Counted from the first letter of the stretch, positions 1 through 15,400 are shown. The stretch: DNA of 64,000 bases from Lingula anatina (GCF_001039355.2 NW_019775758.1:66738-130737); one strand, 5' to 3'. Made by a program: numbers and translations. The notes: generated by a model from the sequence alone, not told the origin.

Positions 1-75
1 CCTCTCCACCGTTAACGCCAATACGTACAACTTTGAGAGGAAAAGAAAAGTGGTCTGCAAAGACTTTCCTACTGA

Positions 76-402
76 TTTGGCTGTACATGGTGTTTTTGCT
101 GTTTTATCAAACATGATGCACTCGTACGAAAAATACAAAAGACGCAGCTGGTCCGCGCCGGCAAGGAACAAAATGTAAACAAAGCTGGATTTGCGTCTAA
201 GGCTCGGACGTCGAAGAACCACAAGGAAGGTGAGGAAGTTACTAATCAGACCGATGGCAGTCAGATTATACAAAGTGGTACACCAGCATGTCCACAGAGG
301 AAGCCAGCACCTTTGTTCCGAGGAGAGCTCGGGGTAGTCGTAGCTGCGGGAAGTACCCCGGGTCATATTTTTATCCGCACCTTGTCCATGCATCTCCGTA
401 CA
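76..402 (+). CDS. Doubtful open frame, possible exon fragment
   Basis: A frame stays open from about 76 to a stop at 484-486 and has no early Met. A good donor (GTGAGT) begins at 403, so an exon ending at 402 is possible. The translation is basic and polar (it contains NVNKAGFASKARTSKNHKEG) and matches no family I recognise. It could be an internal exon of a gene starting outside the window, the decayed coding part of a transposon, or chance. No link to the mosaic gene is visible. Confidence 0.15.
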
Positions 403-627
403 GTGAGTCTATCTCATTTACCGTCAGAAATGTTGCCTGTAAGTAAACTCTCGCCCTTCTTGGTGGTCGACGTTACTATATACTAGTAGGCTCAGGAAAG
501 ATCACAACTACTGGTACCTGTCCTGTTCAGCGCATTGTTCTAAGTGGTAAATGTCACGATCAATAAGTGATATTATACGGGTCGCCGAGCTGTACGTGAA
601 ATGTAGCAGTTGTATTGTGGAGACTTA

Positions 628-841
628 GACCGCATTCCCAGATATTAGATCGATCCAACTAGATCGACCTAACTCCCTGGGGGTTCACGCTAATTAGCTG
701 TCAGGCGAGTGGGCACGGAAGTTAATTACCCCCTTACAGCTTGCAGTAGGCGGGACGAACATTTAAGCCGGACTATCTGACAGTAATCTAGTGAGACTCC
801 CCACGGGGATAGATCGATCTAAAATCTATGGGAATGCGCCC
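628..841. mobile_element. MITE with TTA target duplication, family 1 (copy 1)
   Basis: The element has inverted ends (gaccgcattccc at the left, ggaatgcgccc at the right) and is flanked by TTA at 625-627 and 842-844. Its arms pair through GATCGATC motifs, with inner blocks ctccctgggggttcacgct and gtgagactccccacggg. Related copies lie at 61632-61857 and 63039-63263. A 3-bp TTA duplication fits PIF/Harbinger-type mobilisation. It has no coding capacity. Confidence 0.75.
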
Positions 842-2265
842 TTAGATAATTCACGAGTAATGTTCATGTGCAGCTCAGTGGTGTATCCTGTGATTGGCTT
901 CTACACCGCCCTAGCGACATTTTACTTATACATGTTTAAGGCTTACTCTATACTTGAGTGCACTTGGTGAAATTTATTCCGTGCAAAATTTTTTTTTAGG
1001 GGGGGGGGCAGTAGAAAAGTTGAAGAATTAGCCAGAGACTTAAAATTTCTGTAATATCAATCTGTGGTAATATCAAGTCCTAGTGGAGGGTATTTAGGAC
1101 ACCTAGTGGTCACTTTCCTCGTCTTGGGCATCGGATGAGGAGGGTCGACACAAATCTTCTACATTTTTTTTCACGCAATCTCAATTGCAGGATAGAATTC
1201 TGGCACATGCAAAGTATCACTTAATGGGTAATAATTTGTTCAGCTAGTGGCGCACCTGACGTACTTTAATTTCAGAGAAGAGGCACTTACTTTTTTTTCA
1301 GAGGGGTGGCAATGTAAGAAAGTTACCAGAAAAGATCACTTCTCCCCCTCCCATTTTGTCATTAAAATAGTGATAATAGTGACGGATTAAGTGGGAGGGG
1401 TCGGGGGATTCGGTCGAACACCCCCGCTCCCAAACTAAGTTTTCAAAGTATAATGTGCATGATTTTAGAGAAATGAGCCCCTCCACTCGATCAAAGTCGG
1501 GATTGCCTCTTTCTCAATTTTTCTCTCTTTTTGTTACTCTGTGCGCCTCATTCAGTGGATCAGGTACTGGTCGTAGGCATTTCATCCTATTGCTAACTCA
1601 TAAACAAAAGTTAACTCCCATAGGGGAGTACTCCCTAACCTTTAATATTTATAGACTTAAACTTGCAGCTTGCACGACGTGGCATCTCGTGAGACAAAGG
1701 TCAGTTATCTAACTAACCTGCCTCCAGGGAATTTAATTAGTAGCCGATCGTCCTAATGGCCTATATGTGAATCATAAGCTATTGCCCCTTATCTAAGATC
1801 GTCTCAGCTATTAATCAAATTGGTTCCCGACTTTCATAAGCACCTCGGTCCATGTAGCTACAAAAGGTTTATTTCTGACGCTCTTATTTGCTTAAAAATT
1901 CAGTGAAACATGTGACCACTTGAAAAATTGCTAAAGGTGGACTTTTTTAACGAGCAGTGTACCCGTCTTGCGACGTCAATTTACCGCTACACCGCGTTTT
2001 TTTTTCCTCGCAACGCTATTGGCAACTTAGGATTTTTTTCAGTGTCAACGATCACTGCAGATTAGCGGATTACATAGTTAAACTACCTATTATAGCGCAC
2101 AATCCTGGCGTAGAACATTTTTACGGATGCTCTTATAACGTCACAGGACTCATTTTGGATATCTCCTCTTAATTTCCGTGGTTTTCCGATTGTCAACTTT
2201 ATTTGATAAGACCAAGCGTGCGTTCAAATTACAAGCGGTTTTTTTTAATTATTATCATTAATTAC

Positions 2266-2296
<31 letters not shown>

Positions 2297-3500
2297 TTAT
2301 GCTTGCAACCTCATACATCATACATGTACCGTTGTAGAAATGAAGTTAAGAGGTGTAAACATTGCATGGTTACTCGTACAGTCCCATTCGGTTTACCCCT
2401 TCAGGTAGAAAATCAGTTGTTGGGTCATGTTTTCACCTTCTGTCTACTAGTTTGCTTCCTATATTGTGCTGTGTACGTACTTCCTATGTTTTATTTAAAC
2501 AGACAACAGAAGGTCACACATGTATATATATTATGAGCATTTGGCAAACATTTTATTTCGTAACGAGCGCCAGCAGTTCCCATATTTTATTGATCATATG
2601 GCAAATCCTATACATATGAAATAGACCTACGGGTACCTTGGCAATACGCATGTGAATCGCTGTTGTGAATCGCGATTGAGTGCTCTTCACGTTCACTACA
2701 CAAAATAAATCGGCATTTTAAAGTTTAACCAGAAAAGTTAATTTATGTATGGTAAGTAAGAGAACATTAAAGGTGTGTTTATATTTTCTTGCTTACCTTT
2801 AAAAATCGCACTCGTACATTTGCCGCTGTTTTGGGAGTTAACAACACGCTTATCACTTTTTTTAAATGATAGTAGAGAAAAATAAATTTTACGTCTCTTA
2901 ACTAAAACGCCCTTAACGCTGTCACTTATATTAAGCTCATTACATACTTGGACGTCTTCCAATCTACCAGGGGTATAATTACTTTGGTTCTTGACTTGGT
3001 GCAATAGCTCACGGGAATCCAACTCCGTTGGCTATCTCTTATACATGTATATACCGTATGGAATTGACAGGTTTACAATTTGCTTTTGATAAAAACAATT
3101 AAAATGCCAGTGTAAACTAAGGCAAGTATCAGACCAATGCCAAATGTAACCTCGGTTAAATTATTTATTCATTTATTTTTTAGTTCTTTTTTTATTTTTT
3201 TATTTTTTAGTTCTATTTTTATTTATTTATTTATTTATTTTATTATTATTATTATCTTTTAAATATTATATACCTTTGGACTCGAACTGTGCGTTCAATT
3301 TCCAAAAATTCTGCCGGCGCCCCTGAAATAAGCGTGTTCGTAATGCCAAAGGTAACAAAACCGATATAATCATAGAAACAACACTCTGTTCTTATATCTC
3401 GTTTAAAAAAATTTTCCCAAGAGACCAATCACGGTGGGTATTCAACTGTCGGAGGAGCTTTCACTGGATTAGATGTTCTTTATTCCCCCTTTTTTTCCAG
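842..3500. other. Non-coding stretch upstream of first recognised mosaic-gene exon
   Basis: I see no convincing exon here. There are (TTTA)n tracts around 2265-2300 and 3160-3245 and short AT-rich frames without domain similarity. The signal-peptide exon of the mosaic gene, which should end in phase 1, must lie here or beyond the left edge, but I could not identify it. Confidence 0.6.
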
Positions 3501-4182
3501 AGGATCCAGTCAACTTAGGCTGTGTCCAGCCCACTGATACGAGCTGGGCCAGCAGCTATACCACTGTCACAGGCACACGCACGGTAGACGCGTGTAGAAC
3601 GCACTGTAAAGATCAGGGGATGGCGTACTCCATATTGGGTAAGTACCCCGGTACAGTACTAGCATATAATACCTGAAAACTCGAGAAACACCCGCAGTAT
3701 AATGTATTTCAATGAAATGACATTACACCGACATTGGGCTTGAAATTATACACCATGGTTTTGGTCTGTTGAAGGTTAAGATAAATCTGCAAAGGGGCCA
3801 CTTAACCATATTTACCTGGAATATTGTTGTAACAACAATGTTATAACAAGGTCCATTTACATGTTCATTACCGTCACCCGTTACCTACATGTAGCTACAC
3901 AGATGTTACACCGCGTGTTTTCTATAAACACGTATCTTATGCACAGATACATATACATTGTACGATAACATAAATGCATATATTTTCCAGCGTACGGTAA
4001 CAGGTGCCTGTGCTCCAAGCCTGGGCTCAGCCATTTCAACTACGTCACGGAGCTCGCTCGCAGTGCAGAGTACACCGAGGATCAGCTGTTCAAGTGTAAC
4101 CAGACCTGCCCGGGGTCTTATGACTCTTACGAATACTGCGGCAACTCGCACGAGGATTATTACAGTTTATACGACACAATGA
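3501..4182 (+). CDS. WSC domain 1 (2 exons)
   Basis: Exons 3501-3638 and 3991-4182, both phase 1 in and out. The first half carries LGCVQPTDTSWASSY and a CRTHCKDQG segment. The second half carries RCLCSKPG and CNQTCPGSYDSYEYCG, the usual WSC cysteine pattern. WSC is a putative carbohydrate-binding module first described in yeast wall-stress sensors. This is the most upstream recognisable exon pair, and it needs one codon base from an unseen upstream exon. Confidence 0.85.
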
Positions 4183-4571
4183 GTGAGGGAATATTATAAT
4201 TAAAATTTATTATACTATTCTTTTTCCTCGTTGTCGGATACTTGGCCATGCTATACTCAAAAAGCAACGTGCACGCAACGCACGTGTGCATATAAAAATA
4301 CAGCACACCCAGTATATGTAAATATAATGGAGTTTCTCAAGTGAAATATACCTCGCAAAGGCAATATTTCTTGTGATCTTTAAATTTTAAAATGTTTATA
4401 TTAACGTGGATCTAGATTTGCCTACCGTTTTATTTTGACACTGTCTGTTTACAGTTCATACCACGTGGCAGCTGCCTAGCGGAAACGGTCTAACTACCCG
4501 GATGTCAAATGCTGCCGACAGTCTGAACTATCCGGAGATGTCGCCCCAAATCTGCTCCAGGTTCTTCTCCT

Positions 4572-4616
<45 letters not shown>

Positions 4617-5100
4617 AACACACACACGCGCGCTCGCAGGCAGATATGAACAGTCGAAGGTGTCAATGTAAAGTGAGTAACATGCATACGCAAACGCAGT
4701 CAAAGCCCGAGTTTTTCCGGCTAGATGAGGTTTCATTAATTTTCAGTATTCACCATATAAAGGGTTTTTTTTTTAAGACAATAACATATTACTACATTTT
4801 ATAGGTACTGCTACGGCAAAAGTTCAAACTACAGCTATGTTCTGGTGCGGCAGTGGGACTGTTATTGCATGGAAGAAGCTGATACCGATTTAAGTAAGGT
4901 TTAACGAGTTTGGCTTATCCAGTTTACATAGAAACACAAAAAAACCAGTGCCCCAAACATACTGTATTTACTAGTAGTGCACAGATACAAGTTGTAACTC
5001 ATTGTTTCAAACGAAACCCTTGTACTATCAATCTAGCGTGAGCCATGTAAGACGCCTGTTAAAAACAGATAAATGTATAATCTTCTACATACTGTTTGAC

Positions 5101-5139
<39 letters not shown>

Positions 5140-6123
5140 CGTAAACTAGGCAGACACCCTGCGATTCACACGGTACCTTATTGCTTGTGTTCTTCAGGGG
5201 ACATCGTGGATAAGGTGGCCAACTGTTCGTACAATGCCGAGAACTGCGGGGGCACTGACAGGGTGTTCGGGTACCCTTTAAGTAAGTGAAGCTTTCTTGC
5301 CATTCAGATGCTTATACCCATGTAATGTATCTTCTGATGATAGATATTCATCCTAAATGTCATTCCTCACTTATGTATAGCTCTCTGTGAACGGAATATG
5401 TATTTACGTTATTTCAGGATTTTACCCGGGTTTTCCCGCCAATGAACTTTCCATGACAGTTAAACTATCGTCCTCTACTCACAAACCACTGCTTGATTCT
5501 TCTCTGATTTTGAATGCGACATTTCTCGTCATTTCTTATTAGATAATTAATTATTAGTGACTGGAAAGTCATTTAGACCATCAAGTTTCCCTGCGCATTT
5601 TCGATGGAAAATTGGACACGAAGTACTTTAGGGGTTTGAAGTTATCATTTTTAGGTCTGAATTTGGGAAGATGAATATCTATGAAGTATATAAACTGTAC
5701 ATATTTATCTTAAGATATATCAGGCATATATACAGGTACCATAAAACATTACCTCTGTGAAATTTTAAGGAACATTTCACTTTGATATCAAACTGTTACT
5801 CTCTGACCACAAGGTGTGCTAGTAACCTGCACAAAATGATCATATCGCTTATATTTTAATTTTGTATAGTATATAATGTACGAGCCCCTGCTATCAAAGG
5901 GTATCACACCGTGTACTTCCAGGTGAGGAACCGTATGTCTCCAGCTGCCAGGATGTCTATAACGCCGGTCTCTGGATCCATGGGACCTATTATTCCTCAG
6001 ACTCGTCGTCTTTTTATTGCAATATAAAGGGTGAGTAGTTTGGAACACGAGCACTGAATCTTAATCAGGCTTGTGAACTCCGAAACATTGCTGTCAACGC
6101 TGTGGGTTATTTGATTGGTGTTA

Positions 6124-6166
<43 letters not shown>

Positions 6167-7357
6167 AAGTAACAGTAGTAGTAGTAGTGTTATTGACAGC
6201 AGCAGCAGCAACAGCAGCAGCATCAGCAGTAGGAGTAGTAGTAGTAGGAGTTGTTGTAGTAGACAAACTGTAGTAGTAGTAGTAGTATATGTATGTTTCT
6301 TGTAATGCCGTTCTATATGACTAAGTACAGCGAAGATCTCTTCCTCCAGCCGTTGACTTCCATATTATAACTGCCGTATATTCATTATCAATCCAGAGAA
6401 CTCCACGGCGTGTGACCAAGGCTGGATCTCCCATGGTGGTCACTGTTACAAACTGACCCACGTCCAGAAGAACTTTGACCAGGCCATCCAAGCGTGTGCG
6501 GCGGACAACGCCCACCTTGTGACAGTGAACAGCGCCAGCGAGATGAACTTCCTGAAAAACTTGATTCCTAGTAGGTTGCGTATAGTGTTGCTTTCGGTCT
6601 TAAGTGTTTTATATGGACATATAAAAAGCTTCTTAAGTGTTTTTTATCAGCTGAATATTCATGTCCTCAAGGATAAAATCGTCAGCAGTTGCAGCATCGA
6701 CATTGCTGTCGTCTCATTGATGATGTCTCCTTTTATCGTTTGTATAAAGTGTAAAAGTGGCGATGACGTCATAGGTCGATATTTTATTGGGTGGTGGCGT
6801 CATCGGGTCAACAGCATGTTTTATAATATCTCGAAATCACCGATATATGATCAGATGTTAGAATTTTAGCAACCTTATTGCAACCTTGAAGCTTTATACA
6901 TTTTAACCCAAATAGCAATGTAATTTCCAATATATGTGAAGTTTAATTTCTGTACATGTATCAATGGCTGAATTAACCTTTATCTAATATTTATTTTCTA
7001 TTATATAAATTTACATTTAACTTTATTAAGCTCGCCCGTCACTGCTGTACGAATGGTACTTTTTCATTGGATTCTACGACTTCGCTGACACTAAAGCTAG
7101 CACGTGGTTGGATGGTGCCTTAAGCAAATATAAATATTTCCACGGCACCTCTCCAAATACCTTCGGCTACAAGTGCAATATTTTGATGCGGTCACAGCAG
7201 TACAAGTGGAGGGACTGGTTATGTTCGGAAACGGAAGGGTACATATGCGAAAAATCACCAGGTATTAAATTCTCTCTCTCTCTCTCTCTCTATTGTATAG
7301 TATAATGCGGTATTTATATAACGCATCTTATACATAAGAATAGAAAACTACAATTGA

Positions 7358-7431
<74 letters not shown>

Positions 7432-10246
7432 TACCATATACCTTTATATCTTAATATATTATGAAGATTTATAGTTTTCAGCTTGTCAAAATACACATCG
7501 AATTTTGATATTGAATTCAGACACCATTTTATGATTTGTGAATGACGTCGATATGTTTCCGAAATGACGTCATGTGGCTCCTGTTGTAGCTTTTTTATTA
7601 TTTTAACTTTCAATCACATTTAGTCGGATTTTCTTCTATACATTCTAGCATCAAGTCAGAATGTGCATATTTTATTTAAACGTCTTAACAGTATCAACAC
7701 GCACTATAAAGCCATCTATTTATTCGTATCTTCACCATCATATCATGTGGTGATTAGTGCTGTTGGGTGAAAACTGCCGTACTTTCTGCTTCAGAGTACA
7801 TAGGATGTTTTGACAGAGTACAGGATGGTGAGGTTGTTCTGACTAACAGTAAGATGTCCATACAGTACTGTAGACAAACTTGTATGGCGAAGAGTTACGA
7901 CTACGCAGCCTTGCTCAATGGAAACGCATGCCACTGTGTAACCAATGGTAAGGCCGCTATATATATAACACGTTTATAACCAGAAAAATGGTCGACTATA
8001 TTATTCAATACCTTATCATTGCTAGGAAAAAAAGTGGATATATTGATTCGTGAGTATGTTAATTGGTCCTTTTTAAACAGTTACGATCTTCGTGTGATTT
8101 TCGTTGCATTGCGTGATTGCCTATTCGCACTTGTTCCATAAGTCTGTATACATGTATCGACAATATTAATTTAATTGCTTTTTTTGTATTTTTATGGTAA
8201 GTCAAAGTAAAAAGTAGTACTTAAAATATGAACATTTAAACTAACGCCTGATGTCTGAGCTCTACGGCACTCTTTTGCGATTGCCTAGATAACCGTGTAT
8301 TGGGGCAGGAAACTGTATGTTCTCTTTCCGCTAGATGGCACCAATGCCACGGCCTTTGACCTCCACTCTCCTCTCCCTATGACGTCATGCTCCACGCCGT
8401 GCCTGGTCAATGACAAACAGTACTGCGGCGCTGCTAACAAGTTCAACGTGTACCAAGCCTCAGGTAAGTGGAAGCCATTTTAATGGTTTGTCTTCTGTTT
8501 GGGATATTTTCATGTTAATTGTTTTAGCATTTACAAAGGTGAGCATCTGAATCATACTGAATGGTCATCATACTGAATGAAAAGCGCAATGCCACATGAT
8601 CTAATAGATTTTTGACCAGAAGCACATTCTTAATTCTTCTTTTTCTACTTCTTTTTCCTCCTTTCCCCTCTTGCTCCTTTTTCTTCTTCTTTTTCTTCTT
8701 CTTCTTTTTTTCTTCTTCTTCTTCTTCTCCTTCTTATTTTATCTACCTGGGCAAACACCATGCCATAAAAAGATGGTTCCTTTCAAATAAATAATAATAA
8801 ATAGCATTATCCTGTACACCATACAGTCTCCATTTGTCCTCACAGGTCTATCCAGCCCAGAATATGCCCAGTCCTGCTACGAGCTGGAGATGGCCGGACT
8901 GCCCAGTGGAGAATACATCATCAAACCTTCTGGTGGCTCACCATCTACCATCAACTGCACTATGGAGAGCGGTAAGAGCGAGCGGAGAGATGTGAATATA
9001 TAAATGAGTCAAATTCTGGAGTAAGAGTGAGTGAGTGGTAATATTCAACGACAATTCGACCAAGGCATTCACTTGTCAAAAGATTCTTCAGTTTAAATCT
9101 AATGTGATCTATTGAAGGCCTTTTGTTTTATTTTTCTTTGTGCCATTGGAAACAGGGGGTGGTTGCATGGTTGTTGTGTTTGTTAATTCTTTCATACATT
9201 GGATATTAATTGATACATGTTTAAGAAAAAATGCAGTTTGTATATAGCTTCAAAATGACAATCTATGAGGTAACCAGAGATTTTTCAGGCACTTATTTTA
9301 AGTCAGATATGTACCGTATAGCTAAAAAAAAACACGACTATTGGTACGCGTATGATCGATAACTGATTTAATTCTCGTAAGATTACCATCCGCCCCCTTC
9401 CTTATGAATAGGTATTACTTTATTAAGACAATGCAACCGTTNAGTATACAGTGCTTTTCATTGCTGATCTTTTTTTTCTATGACGTCACAGACGGGCTGT
9501 GTTCAGTGGGCTGGATTGGGCACAACGGGCACTGTTACCTCTTCTCAGCCGGATTTAACTCTTTCACCAATGTGCGCGCGATCTGCAAGGCACGTGACGC
9601 AACCATGGTAACCTTGGATGACGTCACGGAGGGCACATTTCTCTACAACGTGAGGGCAAATGTGCCCGCTCTTTATGACAATTCAGCATACTGGCATGTT
9701 GGGGGATACGCTACAGCAGGCTACCATCACTATCAGTGGAATGACGGGAGGTTGATGAAATATTCCACGTGGATGTCTGGTCAGCCGAATCTTCATACTC
9801 AGCTCTGTTTAGCGGCGGATATGCAAAACCCTCCACAACTCTTAGATTTACGTTGTACAGACAACCGACATTACGTATGCGAGAAATATGGAGGTAGGTT
9901 CAGCTCTAGGCATATTATGACAAGCTTAGGTGCCAAATGTTCTATTTTGATAGGATGTGTATGATTTTCTTTATTCATCTCTAATGTCAACATATTGTGT
10001 GCAGTATAAAACCCATTGTCACCTTTGCATAGCACAACGTAATTTTAATAAACACAGAAATTTATGTGGCACAAAGATGACTCTTTTTGACTTCAAATCG
10101 AAGATTTAAAAAGCAAGTTTTAGATAAAACGCTTTTATATGTAAGGATGACTGTTAATTTCCCTATCTTCAGTAGCCTTCTCCTGAGGTAAAGAAACAGC
10201 ATGCAACTAAGCTTTCATAACCTCAAACCTGTGTGTGTGTGTGTGT

Positions 10247-10288
<42 letters not shown>

Positions 10289-12458
10289 TTTTCAATTTTG
10301 AATCGTTCTGAAACGCATACCCCAAACTAGTTTAAAAAATGCCCAGTAAACGACAAATACTGTCGGAGTATGAGGGCGCATTATCACGGCAAAATGAGTT
10401 ATTGTAGCCGACCAATCACATTCCAGGTTACAAAGGCTGTTATGGGGTTGCCAGCACGTCGTACCGTGTACTGGCCAATATCCCAAGTTTGACGGTGCAG
10501 CAGTGCATTGAAACATGCCGGGGAAAGAACAAGGCATTTGCCGGACTCAAGCAAAAAAGCTGCTACTGCTTCGATTCCATAGGTAAGACATTTCAAGAAT
10601 ACTGTGCCATACAATAATAACATTTATTTGCAACTAAAGGTAGTTGGATTGTACAACAATGTAAAATATATACACACCTGTATAAATACATTGCGTTATA
10701 TAAGAACAGTTAGACGCCTAGTCATTACATACATTTTGCACTGGGACGATCTCTATAAGAAAAAGGATAACAGGTTTACAAAGTAAACATGATTATTATA
10801 AGTTCATGATAGCAATAATGATAAGTAATATCTTAAGAGTTTGAAACAGTGGATAAATTAGATAAGTTGGTTCAAAAACGGTTCCCTTTGTTGTTCAGCG
10901 TTTCTCTAAGTTTTGAGTTGATTGACAACCATTTTTGCAAAATCCTGAATATCAAATAAATTTGCCCTAAATATCGTTCGATACCTTACCCTTATATTTG
11001 ATTTCTCAGTGACGCAAACACAGGCACACAGCGTGTGTGACGTGGCATGTGAGGGCGGGGCGTACCAGAACTGCGGCGGTACGGGCAATAGTATGTCCAT
11101 GTACCAGATAGGTGAGTAGTTCTGACTGACCTCTATCTGTTTGACTCGTTGGAAACTTTTCATAATGACATGTAAATTGTATGCACCAATATACTGATTT
11201 TGATTAAAATTAGAGCAATTTCAAACATAATTATTAGGAAATAAATAAATACGTCAGATATGGCATATAAATATAGTACGAATGAACGTGTGCATGGATA
11301 CCAGCAAGTAGAGTCCTTTCCCTTTTTAAGCAAATATTGTTTATTACCATACGCATGTATGAAATAGGCAGATAGATAAATAGAAAGAGAGAGAGAGCTG
11401 GGGAATTGAGGAGGGTGCTCACGTCACATCCTCGATACAATATGTCCATAGTCCTTTTACATGTAGCATGTGCACACTGATTGTTTTCAGACAAGTACCC
11501 GAGCCTTGCAGACAGCTGTGAAGACCTGTACGACCAAGGAATTCGAATATCCGGGGATTACAAGATACAACGATATGGGGAAACCTTCATACAGACTTGC
11601 ACATTTTACGGTAAGTCTCTCGGCTTGAAATATAGTCAAAAGTTATAATGCACGTTCTACTTAAAGCGCATAATGTACGAGTGGATGGTGATATTGGAAC
11701 AGCAGATTAATAATGACAAATTTATCCGCCGAAACAAGAGAGATCGCGCGCCTAGATATTTTAAATATTTAACCTTACCCTCTACGCGGAATAATGACGG
11801 CGCGGTATGATTTTCAAGTCAAAACCGACATTGTCTCATAAGATGTTGTCGATGATATAACATGAAAAACCAGGTATAAATTGTTAATTTTAACAACTCT
11901 CTGTTAGAGAACAATCCTGATTGCCCTTCCGGTTTCATACGCTGGCGAGGAGAGTGCTACAAATTTGTGACGTCAGCGGCATCATGGAATGCTGCAAATG
12001 GCGCATGTCTAAACAGCGGTGCAGAGATGTTGTCCATACTTAACAGTGAAGAATGGGACTTTGTTCAATCTACGCTAACAGGTATATTCAGCGTCATATT
12101 GATACAGCTGTTTTATATAGTAATGATTATATTTTTAAGAAAAGTCACAGAGAAGACTTAGATTAGGCTTATCGTGCAACTAGTGTCAGTGCAGGTACAA
12201 GTTTCACTGTTGTCGTTTAATGTTCTCTTTGCGTATTTAGGGGATGGCACCAGTAAGGATATATACTTCACTGTATATAATAAGTCGTAAATATAAGTGC
12301 AAAAAAATTTGAGACTAGGATTTGTAACATCATTAAATAAAAGTGAACGATCTTGCAAAATGCAGAAAATAGATTAATAAAGACACTGGCTATATAAACG
12401 AGAGAAATGTCTAAGTCTAGTCAATTTAGCCTTTGATATGCTTTGCAGCAATTTTATC

Positions 12459-12490
<32 letters not shown>

Positions 12491-15400
12491 GTTCGTGTGT
12501 GTGTGTGTGTGTGTGTGTGTGCTGGATTGTTTGTGCCTTTGCGAACTTTCGCTCATTCCAAAGCTGATCATATGCCATTCCAATGAGTCACGATCTGATT
12601 CCTGGTTCTAGGCATTCAGTACAACGCAGCGAAGGCCGGTTGGTTCACGGGCTTAAGGGACCCATTTGGTGCCAAGCAGCACACCTGGAGCGACGGACAC
12701 CTGTTGACATGGAAACCACACAGTATCCAAGGAACAGCCAATCAGTGCGTGCAGTTAAAGAGATACCACACAAATGGCAATTCCTACAACGCTGTGTCGT
12801 ACCACTGGTCTTACGTCAGCTGCACGTCCTCTTTGCCTTACATATGTAAAATACCAAGAGGTGCGTATGGCATGCAGGGATGTTATTTTTTTACACTATC
12901 GGCGGATTTCTGACTTTTTGGGGACAGAATATCAGTTTTGAGATGGACGCAGATCTGAATTAAAACTGTATTTTGTATTAAGTTCATTCTGTCATATACT
13001 AGAAGTACTGGTGAATGCAAGGTGATATCCTTAAGTGTGGCACCTGTCTACCTTAAAAAGGCATCGGTAATTCCAGGGGCGGATTCAGGCCGTCTTCTGG
13101 GTCCTCCGTAAGACGGTCAGATTTTCAAGTTTACATTGACGGGTACCTACTTTTTTCTGTCAGAAGACGGTCAAAAGATGGATCAACAAATATGATATGA
13201 AAGTCTGTCAGAAAATATATCTGGACCCGCCCCTGATTTCTGCAAAACTACATAGATTCAAAATGATTATATATACAGTGACATGAGCATGTAAAACAAA
13301 ATAGAGGCCTATCAAAATATCTGGAAATGGTTTCTCTAGCATACTGTAATGTCAAACGTTGTGGAATTTATAAATAGTGGTGATACGTTCATTTTTTGAA
13401 CCCCACGACTGTCTCTCAACCAGTACTCTTTTCCCCCCTATCTAGACGTCATCGGCTGTGTTCCCAAACCGCCAGATTCAAAACAGACCCTCGTGAAGTA
13501 CGCAGGCGCAATGAGCAACTCCCTCTGTCGGCAGATCTGCCGTGGCCAGAACAGCACCTATGCCGCCACCAATGCTAATTTATGTACATGTTATAATGAC
13601 CTCACCCAGAGCGAGCGCCAGGCCGTGGCTAAGGCTGGCTGTAGCGTCCAGTGTCCAGGCAATGACGGACAGAGATGTGGACACGCGTCTCCGGAGAGGG
13701 TGACATTAAATGACGTCGGTACGTACAAGGAAATAAGATGGACTTACGTTAAGCATGTAAAGATGGATTTGATTAACGCATTTAAACAAAAGATGCCATT
13801 TGTCACCACAAACTAGTCACTGCATTAATGGTGACTAAATACATTTAAGTTTACTTACATTCTCATTGATTTTTATTCTTTTTAGAAATGAAAAGCACGG
13901 GTCTTGATTGACATATAGAAATCGTTACGTATGTCATTTTAACAACAACTATCTGCCATAACTATAAACTGATTTTATATATAACAATTTAATAACAAAG
14001 ATCATTGACTGCAGTGCCAAGAAAATACAATGAAGATGTAATTATATATACTAGTGTGAGTGTAAATTACCCATATCTGTGTCCATATCCAAGGTGTCAC
14101 GTGCCCAGCGGATTGGGTCCTGGAGAATGACCGTTGTTATTACCATGACAACAGTACCTGGGTCAAGTATTATGACGCCTACCTACATTGTAGAGACTAT
14201 GGGGTGGGCGGGACTATCCTCAGTGTGAACACCCAGGCGGAGAGCGATTTCAGCAACACGTACGTACATGTAATATTCGCTACATTACGATGTCTACCTG
14301 TTAGGGCCTCACTCGCACTTGAAGGGGGGGTTGGGTTTGTGGTAAAGTTATACTAACGTGGGTGTCAGGTGTTGTTAAGGTGTAATAAAGCAAGGGGGCA
14401 GTTTTATTGTTTGCCATTCAAATATGTGCTACAGTAGCTACATGTCTATGGCGTACACATATAACACCCCTGAGTATAGTTCTGATTAAATCCCTTTCTT
14501 GTAATAAACGAAGGATGCGTCTTTTTACAGACTCAATATCAGCGACACGTGGATAGGTCTGTCTAAGTTGACAGCGTCCTCCTCCTGGAAGTGGGACGAC
14601 GGAAGCAGTGCCTCGTGGACCAACTGGGCCGCCAACCAGCCAGGGACGGAGAAGTGTGTTACTCAGAACGAGACTGGGAGCTGGAGTACGACCCCTTGCT
14701 CTGAAACGCATCCGGTCACGTGTGAGAAACCGGCTGGTGAGTGATTTAATGCGCGTTTGTTTGTAAGAGAGAGAGAGAGGGAGAGAGATTTTATCTTCGA
14801 CGAAAAAGGTAGTTGTATGTGAGGGCGCTTGAAGGTGTTAAGATGTCACGTAATTTCTCCGTTGTCTTTTATCTTAAAGCCCCTCTCCTCCCCCTNGCCC
14901 AAAATATAAATCAGAATGAAGATTTTCTTGCAGCTAAAAACTCGCGTCCGATGACTTCCAGAAGTAAACTGTACATTGACCTCTGGGAAGCTTTGTGCAT
15001 CTCACGTGATCTCATATGCAAATGAGGGTGGTAGAATTTGCATGTAACATGGATTATATGTGTATTTCAACTTATGCTCACAGTACAGCACTTATAGGAA
15101 GGTTTGTAGGTTATTCTGTCCTATACTACTACCGAAGTACTGGTGAACACACGCGGCCGATTTCATAAAGGAGGTTTAACTAAACCTAGTTTAAGGCTAA
15201 AACCTAGGCTAGCAAAACCTGGTCTAACTCAAGACCTAAATTGCATTTCACTAACAGTGTAGGAAAGCCAGAAAACCAGGTTTAGCTAAACCAGTTTTAA
15301 CTTGTCCTTGACCTCCTGTTGAATATAACAGGATTACATAGACAAAGAAATCACTGAACTGTGTCAATCAGGTAGGCGTAAATGAATAGATGACACACAC

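Larger units (their letters stand above)
12985..14896 (+). repeat. Tandem duplication, copy 1 (WSC5-CTLD4 block)
   Basis: The exons and introns of this block reappear at 15113-17761 with near identity. The similarity starts around tatactagaagtactggtg and stops at ctcctccccct, exactly where a single n sits (14896). Copy 1 holds a small hAT-like MITE that copy 2 lacks, while copy 2 holds a larger element that copy 1 lacks. Confidence 0.9.

Noticed and set aside
6102-6305. Ser/Ile-rich plus frame and Thr/Asn-rich minus frame
   Set aside because: Triplet microsatellite translation, inside an intron.
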